Positions 20,793 through 30,944 are shown, counted from the first letter of the stretch. The stretch is DNA of 50,914 nucleotides from Halicephalobus mephisto (GCA_009193035.1 SWDT01000446.1:1-50914), one strand, 5' to 3'. The notes: a model not told the origin generated them from the sequence alone. Program-made: numbers and translations.

Positions 20793-21119
20793 GTTTTCTG
20801 AAATCATGGTTAACTGAATGGAATGAACACCTAAGAGCTCTTGATTATAATTTTGATATTATTTGATTTTAACTAAGTACAATCGATAGTAAAATTGTAA
20901 TCCAATAGAAGATTGAATATAACTGAGTGTAATCAACGTATTAATACTGTTTTAACTGGAAACAGTCCAAACACGTTGATTACACTTAATTACAATCAAT
21001 CTTCTATTGAACTACAATCTTACTATCGATTGTACTTAGTTAAAATCAAATAATATCAAAATTATAATCAAGAGCTCTTAGGTGTTCATTCCATTTACTT
21101 AACCATGATTTCAGAAAAC
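20793..21119. mobile_element. Foldback (long inverted repeat) element, 147-nt arms
   Basis: Left arm 20793-20939 and right arm 20973-21119 are reverse complements of each other with equal length and about 9 mismatches in 147. They start GTTTTCTGAAATCATGGTTA and end AAGTGTAATCAACGT-like. The 33-nt loop itself contains a hairpin, ACTGTTT-TAACTGG-AAACAGT. No protein is encoded and no clear target-site duplication is seen. It is most simply a foldback MITE. If transcribed it would give a near-perfect dsRNA stem. Confidence 0.9.
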
Positions 21120-21580
21120 CTGTGTATATATTCAACATCTTCTGGTGCTGGATTTTGGAATCATTTATTTCGTAATAAAGTCCATCTAGTCCTAAATACT
21201 TCCAGAAAATGGCCAGTACTACAACGACATGTAACTTTGCACTTTTTACATGACATCGTGCTACAGAAAAAATAATTATTGTTAAATTTCTACAAAATGT
21301 ACGTATAATAGGGTTGTCGAACCGCTAGATTCTGATTCTGAAATCAAAATCGGAAGTCAGTCTCCAGAATCTTAGAAAACCCAATTCTGACGATTTTCTA
21401 GAAAAAAAAACAGAAATTTTTTTCTTGCAAAATCATTCAATAAAGATGCAATATATGAATTGCGGGGTTTCCAAAGGTACTCAGGGCGTTGGCGACGGAA
21501 TTCCTGACTTGGCTCTCGAGAGTTAGAGAACACGAAAGTCAAAAGTTGTATTTTCAAAATTAAAAAAAGTTTCCAAATAG
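21120..21580. other. Spacer after the foldback element
   Basis: Contains a weak 18-bp inverted repeat near 21218-21264 (about 13 of 18 pairs) and short open stretches on both strands, including a plus-strand VEPLDSDSEIKIGSQSPES run at 21317-21376 that follows an AATAG acceptor-like site and is closed by a stop. No gene can be assembled. Confidence 0.3.
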
Positions 21581-21823
21581 TTAATTATAGGGTTATCCAC
21601 ACAAAAAGAAAGTTCTCCAATTCTGATTCCTAAAAAGGATAAAAACGAAACAAAATTTACCAATTTCGGATTCAAAGTTGAAAGTCCTCCTACTTCATCC
21701 CCTATGGATTTATTCGAAAAATTTCCACAATCACAGATCCCTCCATTATCTCCTATTCAAAAAAACAACAAAGTACGAAGTAACATACCTCAAAATACTT
21801 TTCCAAAAACATTTTCAAGATAA
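21581..21823 (+). CDS. Start-less open frame, possible exon of an unknown gene
   Basis: A plus-strand frame of 80 codons, closed by TAA at 21821-21823, lacks an initiator ATG near its start. An ATTATAG acceptor-like site ends at 21590, so the frame could be a last exon beginning at 21591. The peptide is Pro/Ser/Lys-rich and not low-complexity (for example ESPPTSSPMDLFEKFPQSQ). No upstream partner exon was found with confidence. It may be a pseudogene fragment. The family is unknown. Confidence 0.3.
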   Translation, partial: LIIGLSTQKESSPILIPKKDKNETKFTNFGFKVESPPTSSPMDLFEKFPQSQIPPLSPIQKNNKVRSNIPQNTFPKTFSR

Positions 21824-22243
21824 AAACCAAAATCAATTTCCATCATAAAAACTCCAAACAACACATTTCAAATTTTAAAACATCTCTCAAAAATCCCAAT
21901 ACCTTTTTATTTACTACTTACTTAACTTCCTAATTCCATATCATCTCAACTACCAATCCACATATCCTTATCTCATTGTAAAACCTTCAGTGTACTTTTC
22001 GTCTTCAACCTTCACAAACTAGAATTCTAAAGAATTTTTAATCCGCCCAAGTCCCCAACTACAGATACTTCCAACCCAATGGATATTTAAATAACTAAAT
22101 ATTTCTAAGTCACTAGTCTGTTAAAAAATATCAAAATATGTGAAAATTGATTTCATAAAGATCTCATATAAAGTCATCATCAAAATAATTCCCATTTTTA
22201 ACTGCAAAATAAAAATCTTTTTATCTCAAAAATCCCAAAAATA

Positions 22244-23529
22244 TCACCTTCCAGATTTATTTCCCAAAGATCTCGAAGGAACCGACAAAGGACCAGAATT
22301 CAAGGAACTCAACAACACATTGTTAGCTCCCGGAGCAGATCCAGGAGCATGCAAAGTTCCAGGAGTAGGAATAGAATTATCCATACTATTGCTATGAGGT
22401 GTCTGTGGAGCACCCCCTACCGGAACCGAAGCCGGAGTTGCAGGTTTACTATTAAGACCACTCATTCCTCCAGTTATACTTGCCGGATTCTGTACAGAAT
22501 TCGGACCAGTTCCACCCATACCAATTGAAGATTGACCTGGCATCGGAGTATTTGGTTGTAACGAAGCCATAGCCATAGATCCCGGAGCCGATTGATCTAT
22601 ATCCATTCGTTCTAATGGTTTCATCGGTTCAAATACCTAAATAATTACAATTTATTCCAATAATAATAAAAACAAAAATTACCATTCCCGAAGGTGGATA
22701 TTTCTGAAGAGTCATTTGAAGAATTTTATCCGCTCTTTTCCATTGATATTGAGTTCCTCTTACTTTAGTTGGATCTTGAAATCCTGATTTTTTAGATTTC
22801 TTTTCTTTTTCCTCAGCTTCAGTTTCCGCAGATTTAGCTCCTTCAACTTCAAACTGCCACGAATACCCTTTATTCACATCAAATCTACAAAATCACGATA
22901 TAAAAAATCCTAAAAATTTATAATTCCAAAAACAAAATCCTTAAAAACTTATATTTTGTTATATTTCAACAAATTTAGTTTTCTAAAGTTTTTTTACTAT
23001 TTAAAAAAATTCCAATTTACAAAAATTTTATTTCAAAAACACTCACCTAGAAAACTTAGAAGCTTGAAGTAAGGCTTCTCTTAGTGGATTTACAGTTTGA
23101 GTCAATCTCGATTGGATCAAAGTATACACATCGGGACATTGGTACACCATTCCATCCAGGATATAATAATAGCAAAGCGGTGTAGTTGACATTCCATTTC
23201 TTCTCAATTTACATATAATATACAATGGACCACAATTATGAACAACATCATATTGAATTCCATTCAACGACTTAAGTTCACTCATCGAATGATTCTGCAT
23301 AATCAATTGTTGATTATCCGAACTCATATCATAAAACGGATTAGAGTGATTACAAAAATACATTAGAACATTTTCACGAGTAGATCCATTCGGAGGTCGT
23401 TCTGCCAAATTTGACCATGATTTATGAATCAGCGGTTCTGTATTTATCCCCTGAGGCACTCCACCGTAATCTAAACCATAAATTACATAAATAATAAACA
23501 ATAAAAAACTTACTTCTTCCGGCATTCAT
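22244..23529 (-). CDS. mdt-6: Mediator complex subunit 6
   Basis: Exons (minus strand) 23529-23514 (16 nt), 23470-23047, 22884-22683 and 22636-22244 join in phase to give 344 residues. The MED6 domain spans about residues 10-165: NVLMYFCNHSNPFYD, then MSELKSLNGIQYDVVH and YYYILDGMVYQCPDVYTLIQ, and KGYSWQFEV, each aligning with known MED6 blocks. MED6 is a head-module subunit of Mediator, needed for RNA polymerase II initiation. The C-terminal 130 residues are Gly/Pro/Ser/Asn-rich and probably disordered. The first ATG of the pair ATGAATG is chosen because only it joins in phase with exon 2. The gene begins 138 bp downstream of the DHX33-like stop, on the same strand. Confidence 0.9.
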
Positions 23530-23667
23530 TTCAGATCAAACTTTTCTAAAAAATTTATTTCCAAAAAAAATACTTTTTTAAAATAAAAACGGTTAAAACC
23601 GACATTTCCAGAAATCAAACAATAACAGTTATTTATTTAGTTGAACAAATTACTAAAATAAACAAAT
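23530..23667 (-). promoter_or_regulatory. Operon-type spacer: poly(A) signal, then trans-splice site
   Basis: On the minus strand the helicase stop (23668) is followed 31 nt later by AATAAA (23637-23632), a U-rich tract, and about 85 nt further a TTTTTTAG acceptor (ending 23546), 16 nt before the MED6 ATG. This order and spacing is the standard nematode operon junction, with the downstream mRNA getting an SL2-type leader. Confidence 0.7.
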
Positions 23668-26589
23668 TCAGCCCATAGAGTCTTCTTGTACCCAGTCTCT
23701 ATCAATTACTGTCACATCCCTGAAAATTCCAAATTATCAAAGTCATCACTTTTTAAATTTAAATTTAAAAACTAAACAAAAATATACTATTTTAATCAAA
23801 CTCATCAGAAAATTAAAAAAACTCATAAAGAATCATTTCTACAAAAAGCTGTAAAATTTAAATTTCTTCTTTAATTAAAAAAATGCTCCAAATAAAACTA
23901 ACAACTACATCAAATCCATTAAAATTTTTACATTTTCAACAAAAACCCCACCAAAACCCAATTTTTATTTTACAAAATTAATCCAAAAAAAACCCACTAA
24001 CCTGGCATAACATGCATTTGTTTCAATCAACGTTGTAAAAACAATACAGTTTGGTTGTCTTCGTGAAAGACACGAAGATGGATGAATTTTACATGTTACA
24101 GTAGGATCTGTTATTAATCTATAACATTTCGATTCTGAATCTCTAATACCAATATTATACGGCAATGATTCTGCTAATGACCTTCTTAACGGCGTAAAAT
24201 CAGTTCCACAACTACCATCTGACAATTGTAGCATCATACATAATTGATGAATTTGTTTTCTTACATTTTGTACCGTCATTAATCTCCCTTCGTTTAATCC
24301 AAATTTATGCAGATCTTCTTTTAAACCATTTTTCTTATTTTTTCTTGTTTCTTTAAAAAATCTATATATCATAATCATCCTCACATGATCTCCTTCATTT
24401 TTGTCAAACTTCTTCCTTGCTTCATTGTATCTATCATCACTATTACTGTCATTCGTAAAAACAGGATCTGATGACAAAAATGCAACTACCGTAATTGCTT
24501 CTTCAAGACATCCATTTGCCGCAGCTCTGAGTAATATTTTTCCATACATAGGATCAATCGGAAATTTAGCGACCATAGTTCCTTCTTCTGTGCATTCATA
24601 ACATCCAGATTCTGATGTTTTTCTAATCAACTTCATTTTTAACAATTCTTTTACTCCTCGAGAAACTTGTTCAGCAGGAGGATGATCCACATACGGTAAT
24701 TTTTTGTGTTTCCTCATTCCTAGTACAAAATATGTCAAAAGCAACTGTAAAAATGAAATATAAAAAATCCAAATTAACCAACTTACAGAACATAAATTCG
24801 TCCTCATAATTTCAGGCAAAGGAGTTGAGGCCATTTTATCATATTCAGCTTCCGAGTACAACCGGTAACACTTACCTGGAGCTTCCCTACCCGCTCGACC
24901 TGCTCGTTGAATCGCTTGAGCTTTGGATATGTTTACAACTTTGAGTAATTCGACTTTCCGAATTGGCAAGTACTCTCTAGAATAAAGTTATTCACTTTTC
25001 TCAACTTGGAATATGGAAAACTTTAAAAATTACATGGAGAAATTATTAGAAAAATCATAAATTTGTTAGATTATTCGTTTTAATTGAATATCTTATCAGT
25101 CGACGAGAAAAGGTCGTTTTAAGGAGTTCAAAGGTTGAATTAGAGAATTTAGGAGTTAATGCCCACAACCAGAACTATCGAGTTTTCTAAATCTCCGATT
25201 TTCGAATCGAACCAGTTCGAATTGGACTTGAATTAATTTAGAAACTCAAAAATCAACAACGCCGTCCACAAAGTCATATAAACAACTTGAATTCCTTTTC
25301 TATATCCTCGGAAAACCCATGAAAGGAGAGGATATAAAATTTGGCAAGATGTTAAATTTACAAAAACCCCTCAGTTTTGAATAAAAACAAAACTTACTTT
25401 TGTTTTACTTTTCCAGAATCAATAACAACCCGAATTCCTGGAATGGTAACCGAAGTTTCAGCAATATTAGTAGAATAAACGACTTTTCGAATTTTCTGAA
25501 ATTGTTGTTGATTGTGAAATTTGAATAAAATACCGTACCGAGTTCACGGCGTAGATCAGATTCTGCTTAGTCGTGGGCAAAGAAGAATAAAGCGGCAAAA
25601 CAACCATTTTTAATCCACAAGCCCTGGATTTCTCGACGGTTAACCTGACTGCAGCGAGAATTTCATCAACACCAGGGAGAAAAACGAGAAATCCGTCCTC
25701 AAGAGGTTCTGTTTTGTGCAGTTGGAACACGCAATCGACGGCGAGGGATACACTTCGGTCTTCGTTCAAGCAGGGCCTTGGGAGGTAGAAGAGCTGAAAG
25801 CCTTGAGTTTAGGCCTAAACCCTTACATAAGCAATGTAAAAAATAAACAAACGAACCTGTGTCGGATGAGATCGGCCTTCGATGGCGAAAATCTTGGCCC
25901 CGTTGAAGAACTTGGAAAATTTCTCGGCTTCTAGTGTGGCGGACATGACGATGATCCTTAACCTGTTGTTCCTTTCGCTTCTTTTGGTAATTCGGTTCAG
26001 CAGAATCAGCAGCATGTCCGTCGCGAGGGACCTTTCATGAGCTTCGTCGACGATGACCATTCCATACTTGTTCAGAAACGGGTCATTCGTGGCTTCGTTC
26101 ATCAAAATGCCGTCAGTAGCGTAGAGAATCCGTGTTTCGTCAGAAGCAATGTTTTCGAATCGGAACTTGTATCCGACTTCCTCCCCCAGACCCACGTTCC
26201 GCTCCTTGGCGACCCGGGTGGCGAGGGCCCTGGCAGCTAACCTCCTTGGCTGGGTGACCACGATCATATTTTCGCTATCCGACGAGCCTTGGATAATCCC
26301 TGAATCTAGTACCATTTGCGGAATTTGGGTGGATTTTCCAGAGCCAGTTTCACCGATAATAATACAAACTTCGTTCTCACGTATGGACCGAATTAAATCC
26401 TCCTCGACCAACCTCACGGGAAGTTTAGCCGTCGTCGTCTAAATGTAAAGTTATCAAAATAGTAAAATCCAAACCAACCTTGATGTCTTCGGAAATACCG
26501 GAATAACCATTAGAACCAGATTTCGACCCGTTTACCGATTTGTAAGAGGAATTCGATCCTATTGTGTTGTTCATACCTTCTAGTCTCAT
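23668..26589 (-). CDS. DHX33: DEAH-box RNA helicase, DHX33-like
   Basis: Seven exons (minus strand: 26589-26479, 26438-25857, 25793-25539, 25495-25398, 24976-24787, 24744-24002, 23719-23668) join in phase to give 676 residues. Helicase motifs: [10 protein letters not shown] (66-74), Ia TQPRR, II DEAH (168-171), III SAT (203-205), V-type [23 protein letters not shown] (372-379). The HA2/ratchet and OB-fold follow, with [21 protein letters not shown] and a short C-terminus after NACYARDVTVID. The EGDH spacing and the ACYxRD end resemble DHX33, a nucleolar helicase used in rRNA synthesis, more than DHX35 or DHX8, but subfamily is a judgement from memory. Exons 1-3 are GC-rich at third positions, exons 4-7 AT-rich. 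It probably leads an operon with MED6. Confidence 0.85.
25311..25336. other. Intronic hairpin in the helicase gene
   Basis: TATATCCTC (25311-25319) and GAGGATATA (25328-25336) are perfect 9-nt inverted arms, with an 8-nt loop and partly matching flanks. It sits in the 421-nt intron between exons 4 and 5. It is short for a miRNA precursor and no role is claimed. Confidence 0.35.
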
Positions 26590-26699
26590 GAAGATCGAGG
26601 CCCGTAAATAACAAATTCATATAAAAAAACCGAAATAAAAGCTACAAAAAGAGACAAAATCGGTGACCGCTGAATTCCGTCTTTGCCGCTTTTGCGGAC

Positions 26700-27390
26700 A
26701 AACAAAATTCGCGGCGAGACGCAGGCAATTCTCCCTTTGCGAGCCTTGTCGTTCGGTCGGGCCTCGTTTCATTCCTACTTTTTCCTTTCTCACTCTTCTG
26801 CTTCGTTTTCCTCTTCTTTTCTCCTAATTTCTTTCTTAACAATTTAATTACTACTTTGGTACAATTACTAACTACCGTGCCCACCATAATATCCATTTTC
26901 CCCTCATTTTAACAGCGAAAATCACTGAAATTCACAATTATCCATATATCAAAACCAATTCCTTTTTTTGACTTCTTTTTTATTTTCCGCTAAAAAGTTG
27001 AAATACCTACGAGTTGATATCGTAATTTAATGGCCATTTAAATTTACTTTTGTTTCGTGGCGAGATGCAGGCAATTTTCCTGTGGTGAGCTTGGTCGTTT
27101 AGTCGAACTTTGTTTCATTCCTACTTTAGTCTCCCCGCACTTCTTGTTGATTCTCCGTTGCCTTTCTTCTTGTTTCTCTCTTATTTATTCCTCCCGCCTA
27201 CCATCAACTACTACCCCACTTTAATATACACTTGTTACCTATTTTAATTAAGAAAATCCCCAAATTTTGTACTATTATTTATATATCGAATCTAATTCTC
27301 ATTTTCCATTTCCCCCTCTACCGTATTTCTCGCCCACTGATCCAAATTACTCCGAATTAATGTCGTGGTTTATTACTTGATTCCATTGCT
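26700..27390. repeat. Tandemly duplicated bidirectional promoter region
   Basis: The 825-bp gap between the divergent helicase and RPS9 starts contains two diverged copies about 345 bp apart. Matching words include GGCGAGACGCAGGCAATT (26713) and GGCGAGATGCAGGCAATT (27059), GTTTCATTCCTACTTT in both, and GAGTTGATATCGT (27011) with GAATTAATGTCGT (27354). Offsets of 343-346 bp across the whole length show a single tandem duplication. Both copies are pyrimidine-rich on the plus strand, as expected upstream of a ribosomal protein gene. Confidence 0.75.
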
Positions 27391-27414
27391 ATAGTCTGCT
27401 TTTTAGGGTTAAAC

Positions 27415-27993
27415 ATGCCGCGAATCAAGACGGTCAGCTCTGTTGTGTACAGCGTTCCACGTCGTCCATACGAGAAGGAACGTCTTGATCAGGAGTTGAA
27501 GCTCATTGGTGAATATGGTCTCCGTAACAAACGTGAAGTATGGCGCGTCAAGTTGACACTCGCCCAGATCCGAAAAGCTGCTCGTGTCTTGCTCACTCTG
27601 GATGAGAAGGACCCCAAGCGTCTCTTTGAAGGCAATGCCCTCTTGCGTCGTCTGGTTCGCATTGGTGTCCTGACCGAAGACAAGATGAAGCTCGATTACG
27701 TGTTGGGTCTCCGTATTGAGGATTTCCTGGAACGCCGTCTCCAAACTCAGGTTTTCAAGCTCGGTTTGGCCAAGTCCATCCATCACGCCCGTGTTCTGAT
27801 CCGCCAAAGACACATCCGCGTTCGTCGCCAAGTCGTCAACATCCCGTCCTTCGTCGTTCGCTTGGACTCGCAGAAGCACATTGACTTTGCCATCAACTCC
27901 TCTTTGGCTGGTGGTAAGCCTGGACGTGTCAAGCGCCGCAACTTGAAGCGCGCTCAAGGTGGTGGCGGATCCGGCGATGAAGACGACGAATAA
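27415..27993 (+). CDS. rps-9: 40S ribosomal protein S9 (uS4)
   Basis: A single exon encodes 192 residues, the normal eukaryotic S9 length, starting [20 protein letters not shown]. The S4 RNA-binding domain occupies about residues 107-170 ([20 protein letters not shown], then [11 protein letters not shown]). The tail ends in [11 protein letters not shown]. The protein binds 18S rRNA near the decoding side of the small subunit. Codons are strongly biased to C-ending and to CGT/CGC for Arg, in contrast to all neighbours, as expected for a very highly expressed gene. A TTTTTAG acceptor ends at 27406, 8 nt before the ATG, which fits SL trans-splicing. It is intronless and converges on the WAP-domain gene. 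Confidence 0.97.
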   Translation: MPRIKTVSSVVYSVPRRPYEKERLDQELKLIGEYGLRNKREVWRVKLTLAQIRKAARVLLTLDEKDPKRLFEGNALLRRLVRIGVLTEDKMKLDYVLGLRIEDFLERRLQTQVFKLGLAKSIHHARVLIRQRHIRVRRQVVNIPSFVVRLDSQKHIDFAINSSLAGGKPGRVKRRNLKRAQGGGGSGDEDDE

Positions 27994-28128
27994 GCCCCTT
28001 CCTGACTTTTAATATGTTGTTTTGTTACAATTGTTTGTGATCAACATAAACATTGGTATATAATTTATTATACTTGGACCTTATGTACACAGTAATTTCT
28101 GTCATGGAGAAAGTACCGTCTTTCAGGG

Positions 28129-29177
28129 TTATCCGATAACCCAGATCCCGCCAAACTTGATGAAGCAGGCTTTGTATCCGCAAGGGGTGAAGCAGCATCT
28201 CCTTGGGTTCAATGCGAAAGGAGCGGAGGGACAATCCAGATGGGACTGACACCAATCTGTCGGATTGTGTTTGTAGCACTTCATTGGGATACTCAAGGGA
28301 TCAGGACAATCTGGAGAAAGTAACTTGGCAGCATTGTCTAGAAATTGAAATTATTTTTAATTATTTAATTTTAAATTTTTTTGATTTTTTTAAAATTTAA
28401 ATTTTTTTGATTTTTTTTTAAATTTAAATTTTTTTGATTTTTTTTTAAATTAAAATTTTTTAAAATTGGAGACTTACATAGGTTGTTGATTTTTAGACTA
28501 GGTTGGAGTGACGTAGAGTAGCTTTGGGGCGATATGCAAATGTTGTAATTGCAACCTGATGGACAGCAGATCATTCTATTTTGGGATCTTGCGGAATTGC
28601 AATGACTGTCGTTGAGACACCAGTTTGTGGGATTTTGTTTTTTGCAATTGAAGCCTAATTGAGAGGGGTTGGGGCACTGGGAGTTGGGGGCAGTACAGCA
28701 TTTTTTGGATGGGGCGATTTGAGAACAGAGAGTTCCGGATTCGCATTCGGGAGAACTGTGGCAGCTGTGGAAGAATCCTTTGCAAAGATGGAGTTCGGGA
28801 AAAGTTGGAACAAGTTCGTTGGAGATTTCAGAAGATTTCGGAAATGAATTAAAACGTGAAAAAATTAATTTTGAAGAAATTTGGTTAAAATTATTCGGAA
28901 AAAAAGAATTTTGAACAGCATTATTATGTTCGAAAATATTTGATTTTTCAAAAATGTTTGATTTTTCAAAAATATTCGATTTTTCAAAAATATTTGATTT
29001 TTCAAAAATATTTGATTTTTCAAAAATATTTGATTTTTCGAAATCCCCTGGACGACATTCCGGCTTCTGAAGCCCCAAGGCACCGTAATACTCGCACAAG
29101 GTCATAGGTTTCGTTTCAAAAAAGAAAGAAAACAAAAAAAATAAAAAAAAATTGGATTTTCGACGAGGTATCACCAT
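28129..29177 (-). CDS. Secreted Cys-rich protein with WAP-type domains and an internal hexapeptide repeat
   Basis: Exons (minus strand) 29177-28478 and 28337-28129 join in phase to give 302 residues. A basic start (PRRK) and hydrophobic FFLFFLFSFFF form a probable signal peptide. Residues about 46-82 are six tandem copies of FEKSNI, encoded by an 18-bp minisatellite. After a linker there is a Cys-rich segment (CKGFFHSCHSSPEC...KKCC) and two eight-Cys modules with the WAP four-disulphide pattern: one containing NPTNWC, DSHC, CC, C, C, and a second in exon 2 containing NPTDWC, LDC, CC, C, C. WAP proteins are often protease inhibitors or antimicrobials; no specific role can be given. A TCAG acceptor lies 1 nt before the ATG. 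The minus-strand poly(A) signal is at 28069-28064. Confidence 0.8.
28930..29042. repeat. In-frame 18-bp minisatellite inside the WAP-protein gene
   Basis: Six copies of TTTGATTTTTCAAAAATA (plus strand) differ by only one or two bases. Because 18 is a multiple of three, every copy keeps the frame and encodes the same hexapeptide. Copy number change would lengthen or shorten the protein without frameshift. Confidence 0.9.
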
Positions 29178-29696
29178 TCTGATTTTTCTGGAAATTTTGA
29201 ACTTAGAAATATTAAAAATAAAATTAAAATAAAAGTTTGAAATTAATACGACGCGGAATTTTTACATTTTCTAAAAAGTAAGAAATTTATAAAAAAATCA
29301 AAAATTTTAGAATTTGTAAAAGGTGAAAAAATCTGAATTTTCTATGAAATTAAAAATTTTAAAATTTATAAAAAATCAAAAATTTTAGAATTTATAAAAA
29401 TCAAAAATTTGATTTTAAAAATCTTACAAGATTTTAGAAGACTTCAGAATCTTCTAAGATTCTAATACTATTTTAAAAATAAACTTTTTTTATAAAATTA
29501 TCCCGACACGAATTTTTTGGATTTTTTTAAAATTTAAAATTTTTCGATTTTGAAATATCTAAAAATTTTATAGGATTCTAGGATTACTGTAAAAAGAAAT
29601 TTTTACGAAATTATCCCGACACGAATTTTTTTGATTTTTTAAAAATTTTAAATTTTTCGATTTTGAAATTTTATAAAACATAAAAAATACAACAAA
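29178..29696. other. Upstream region of the WAP gene
   Basis: AT-rich, with repeated TTATCCCGACACGAATTTTT words near 29499 and 29613 (dispersed family). No gene seen. Confidence 0.5.
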
Positions 29697-29912
29697 ATGA
29701 CCGGCGGAAATTCCTTTCGTCTAAAAGATCAAGTATCTTGGACGGAACATCCTCGAAAATGCTTTTTGTTGCTTTTTGCAAAATTTTTTCGTTCAAAAAA
29801 GTCAAAAACCGAAAATCAGCTGACAAATCTCGAAAATGGTCATTCAAAAAACGATGAAAATTTGATCAAATTTTTGTTTGTTTTTTTACTCAGAAAAAAA
29901 ACACAAAATTGA
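29697..29912 (+). CDS. Short ORF, unknown, doubtful
   Basis: A 71-residue plus-strand ORF starts MTGGNSFRLKDQVSWTEHPR with an AAAATG context. The first 25 residues look coding-like and GC-richer than the surroundings; the rest is Lys/Phe/Asn-rich and could be chance in AT-rich DNA. There are no clear splice sites and no family is recognised. Confidence 0.2.
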   Translation: MTGGNSFRLKDQVSWTEHPRKCFLLLFAKFFRSKKSKTENQLTNLENGHSKNDENLIKFLFVFLLRKKTQN

Positions 29913-30039
29913 ACCATTTGAAGATTAACAAAAGCAGTTAGATCATTTTTTTGGAAGGAATTCCAGGAAATCATTCTTTAAAAAATAATGTTTGCGATTA
30001 GGTTTATAAAAAGCGGTTTTGACTGGAATTTTTGGAATT

Positions 30040-30470
30040 TTCCAATCGAGACCAAAAAGTCCAAAAATAGAGATTTGTATATTTCTGAGAGATTCTAGAA
30101 TCACATTATTATAAAAATTATATTTTTATAAAGAAAATTCAAAAAGTGGTCCCGACACGAATTTTCGAAATTTTCCAGTCGGGACCAAAAAGTCCAAAAA
30201 TAGAGATTTGTATATTTCTGAGAGGTTCTAGAATCACATTATTATGAAAATTGTATTTTTATAAAGAAAATTCAAAAAGTGGTCCCGACACGAATTTTCG
30301 AAATTTTCCAATCGAGACCAAAAAGTCCAAAAATAGAGATTTGTATATTTCTGAAAGATTCTAGAATCACATTATTATAAAAATTGTATTTTTATAAAGA
30401 AAATTCAAAAAGTGGTCCCGACACGAATTTTCGAAATTTTCCAATCGGGACCAAAAAGTCCAAAATTTTA
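30040..30470. repeat. 133-bp tandem array carrying an inverted GGTCCCGA motif
   Basis: ACCAAAAAGTCCAAAA starts at 30051, 30184, 30317 and 30450, exactly 133 bp apart, with units about 95% alike. Each unit holds GGTCCCGACACGAATTTTCG followed after a short spacer by TCGGGACC (or TCGAGACC), i.e. 8-bp inverted arms about 23 nt apart. This is the clearest example of the dispersed inverted motif. Confidence 0.9.
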
Positions 30471-30706
30471 CATTTATGTTACTTTTCAAGGTCCTAAAAT
30501 TACCCAGGAGATTCTGAAAAGTTCCAGAATCTTGTGCAATTTTCTACAATCTTATTCGACTACCGTAATCGAAAATTATTTTTATTTTTAAAAATTAAAA
30601 AATAAAAATTAAAAAATTAAAAGATAAAAATTAAAAAAATTAAAAAATTAAGAATAAAGAAAATTCGAAAAATAATAACAAAATTGATTTTTTAATAAAA
30701 ACAAAC

Positions 30707-30889
30707 TTAATGAACATCTCCCAAAAAAACGGAATCTAGTTCGTTCGAAAATTGTCCATTGTCCCTATTTTTCACCTTGTCAAGAAATTGATTCCAAGCC
30801 GTTTTGGAGCATAAGGGGAAATTGGAAAAGACAACAAAGGATCGGAGAAAGAACCCCGCAAGATTTCTCAACAAAAGCAAATCTTTCAT
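30707..30889 (-). CDS. Short ORF, unknown, doubtful
   Basis: A 60-residue minus-strand ORF starting MKDLLLLRNLAGFF and containing CSKTAWNQFLDKVKNRD stands out from the repeat desert by balanced composition and non-repetitive sequence. A GTTTAG acceptor-like site lies about 25 nt upstream of the ATG. The alternative frame is also open for about 42 codons from an ATG at 30912, so the true frame is uncertain. It could be a small gene or a relic exon. Confidence 0.25.
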   Translation of the reverse strand: MKDLLLLRNLAGFFLRSFVVFSNFPLCSKTAWNQFLDKVKNRDNGQFSNELDSVFLGDVH

Positions 30890-30944
30890 TTAGGACTTCT
30901 TCCCGCATTCGTCTAAACCGGACTTGAAACATTTAAAAATCAGA

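Noticed and set aside
27409..27957. 182-codon minus-strand frame opposite RPS9
   Set aside because: Highly biased codons in RPS9 leave the antisense frame open; no independent support.
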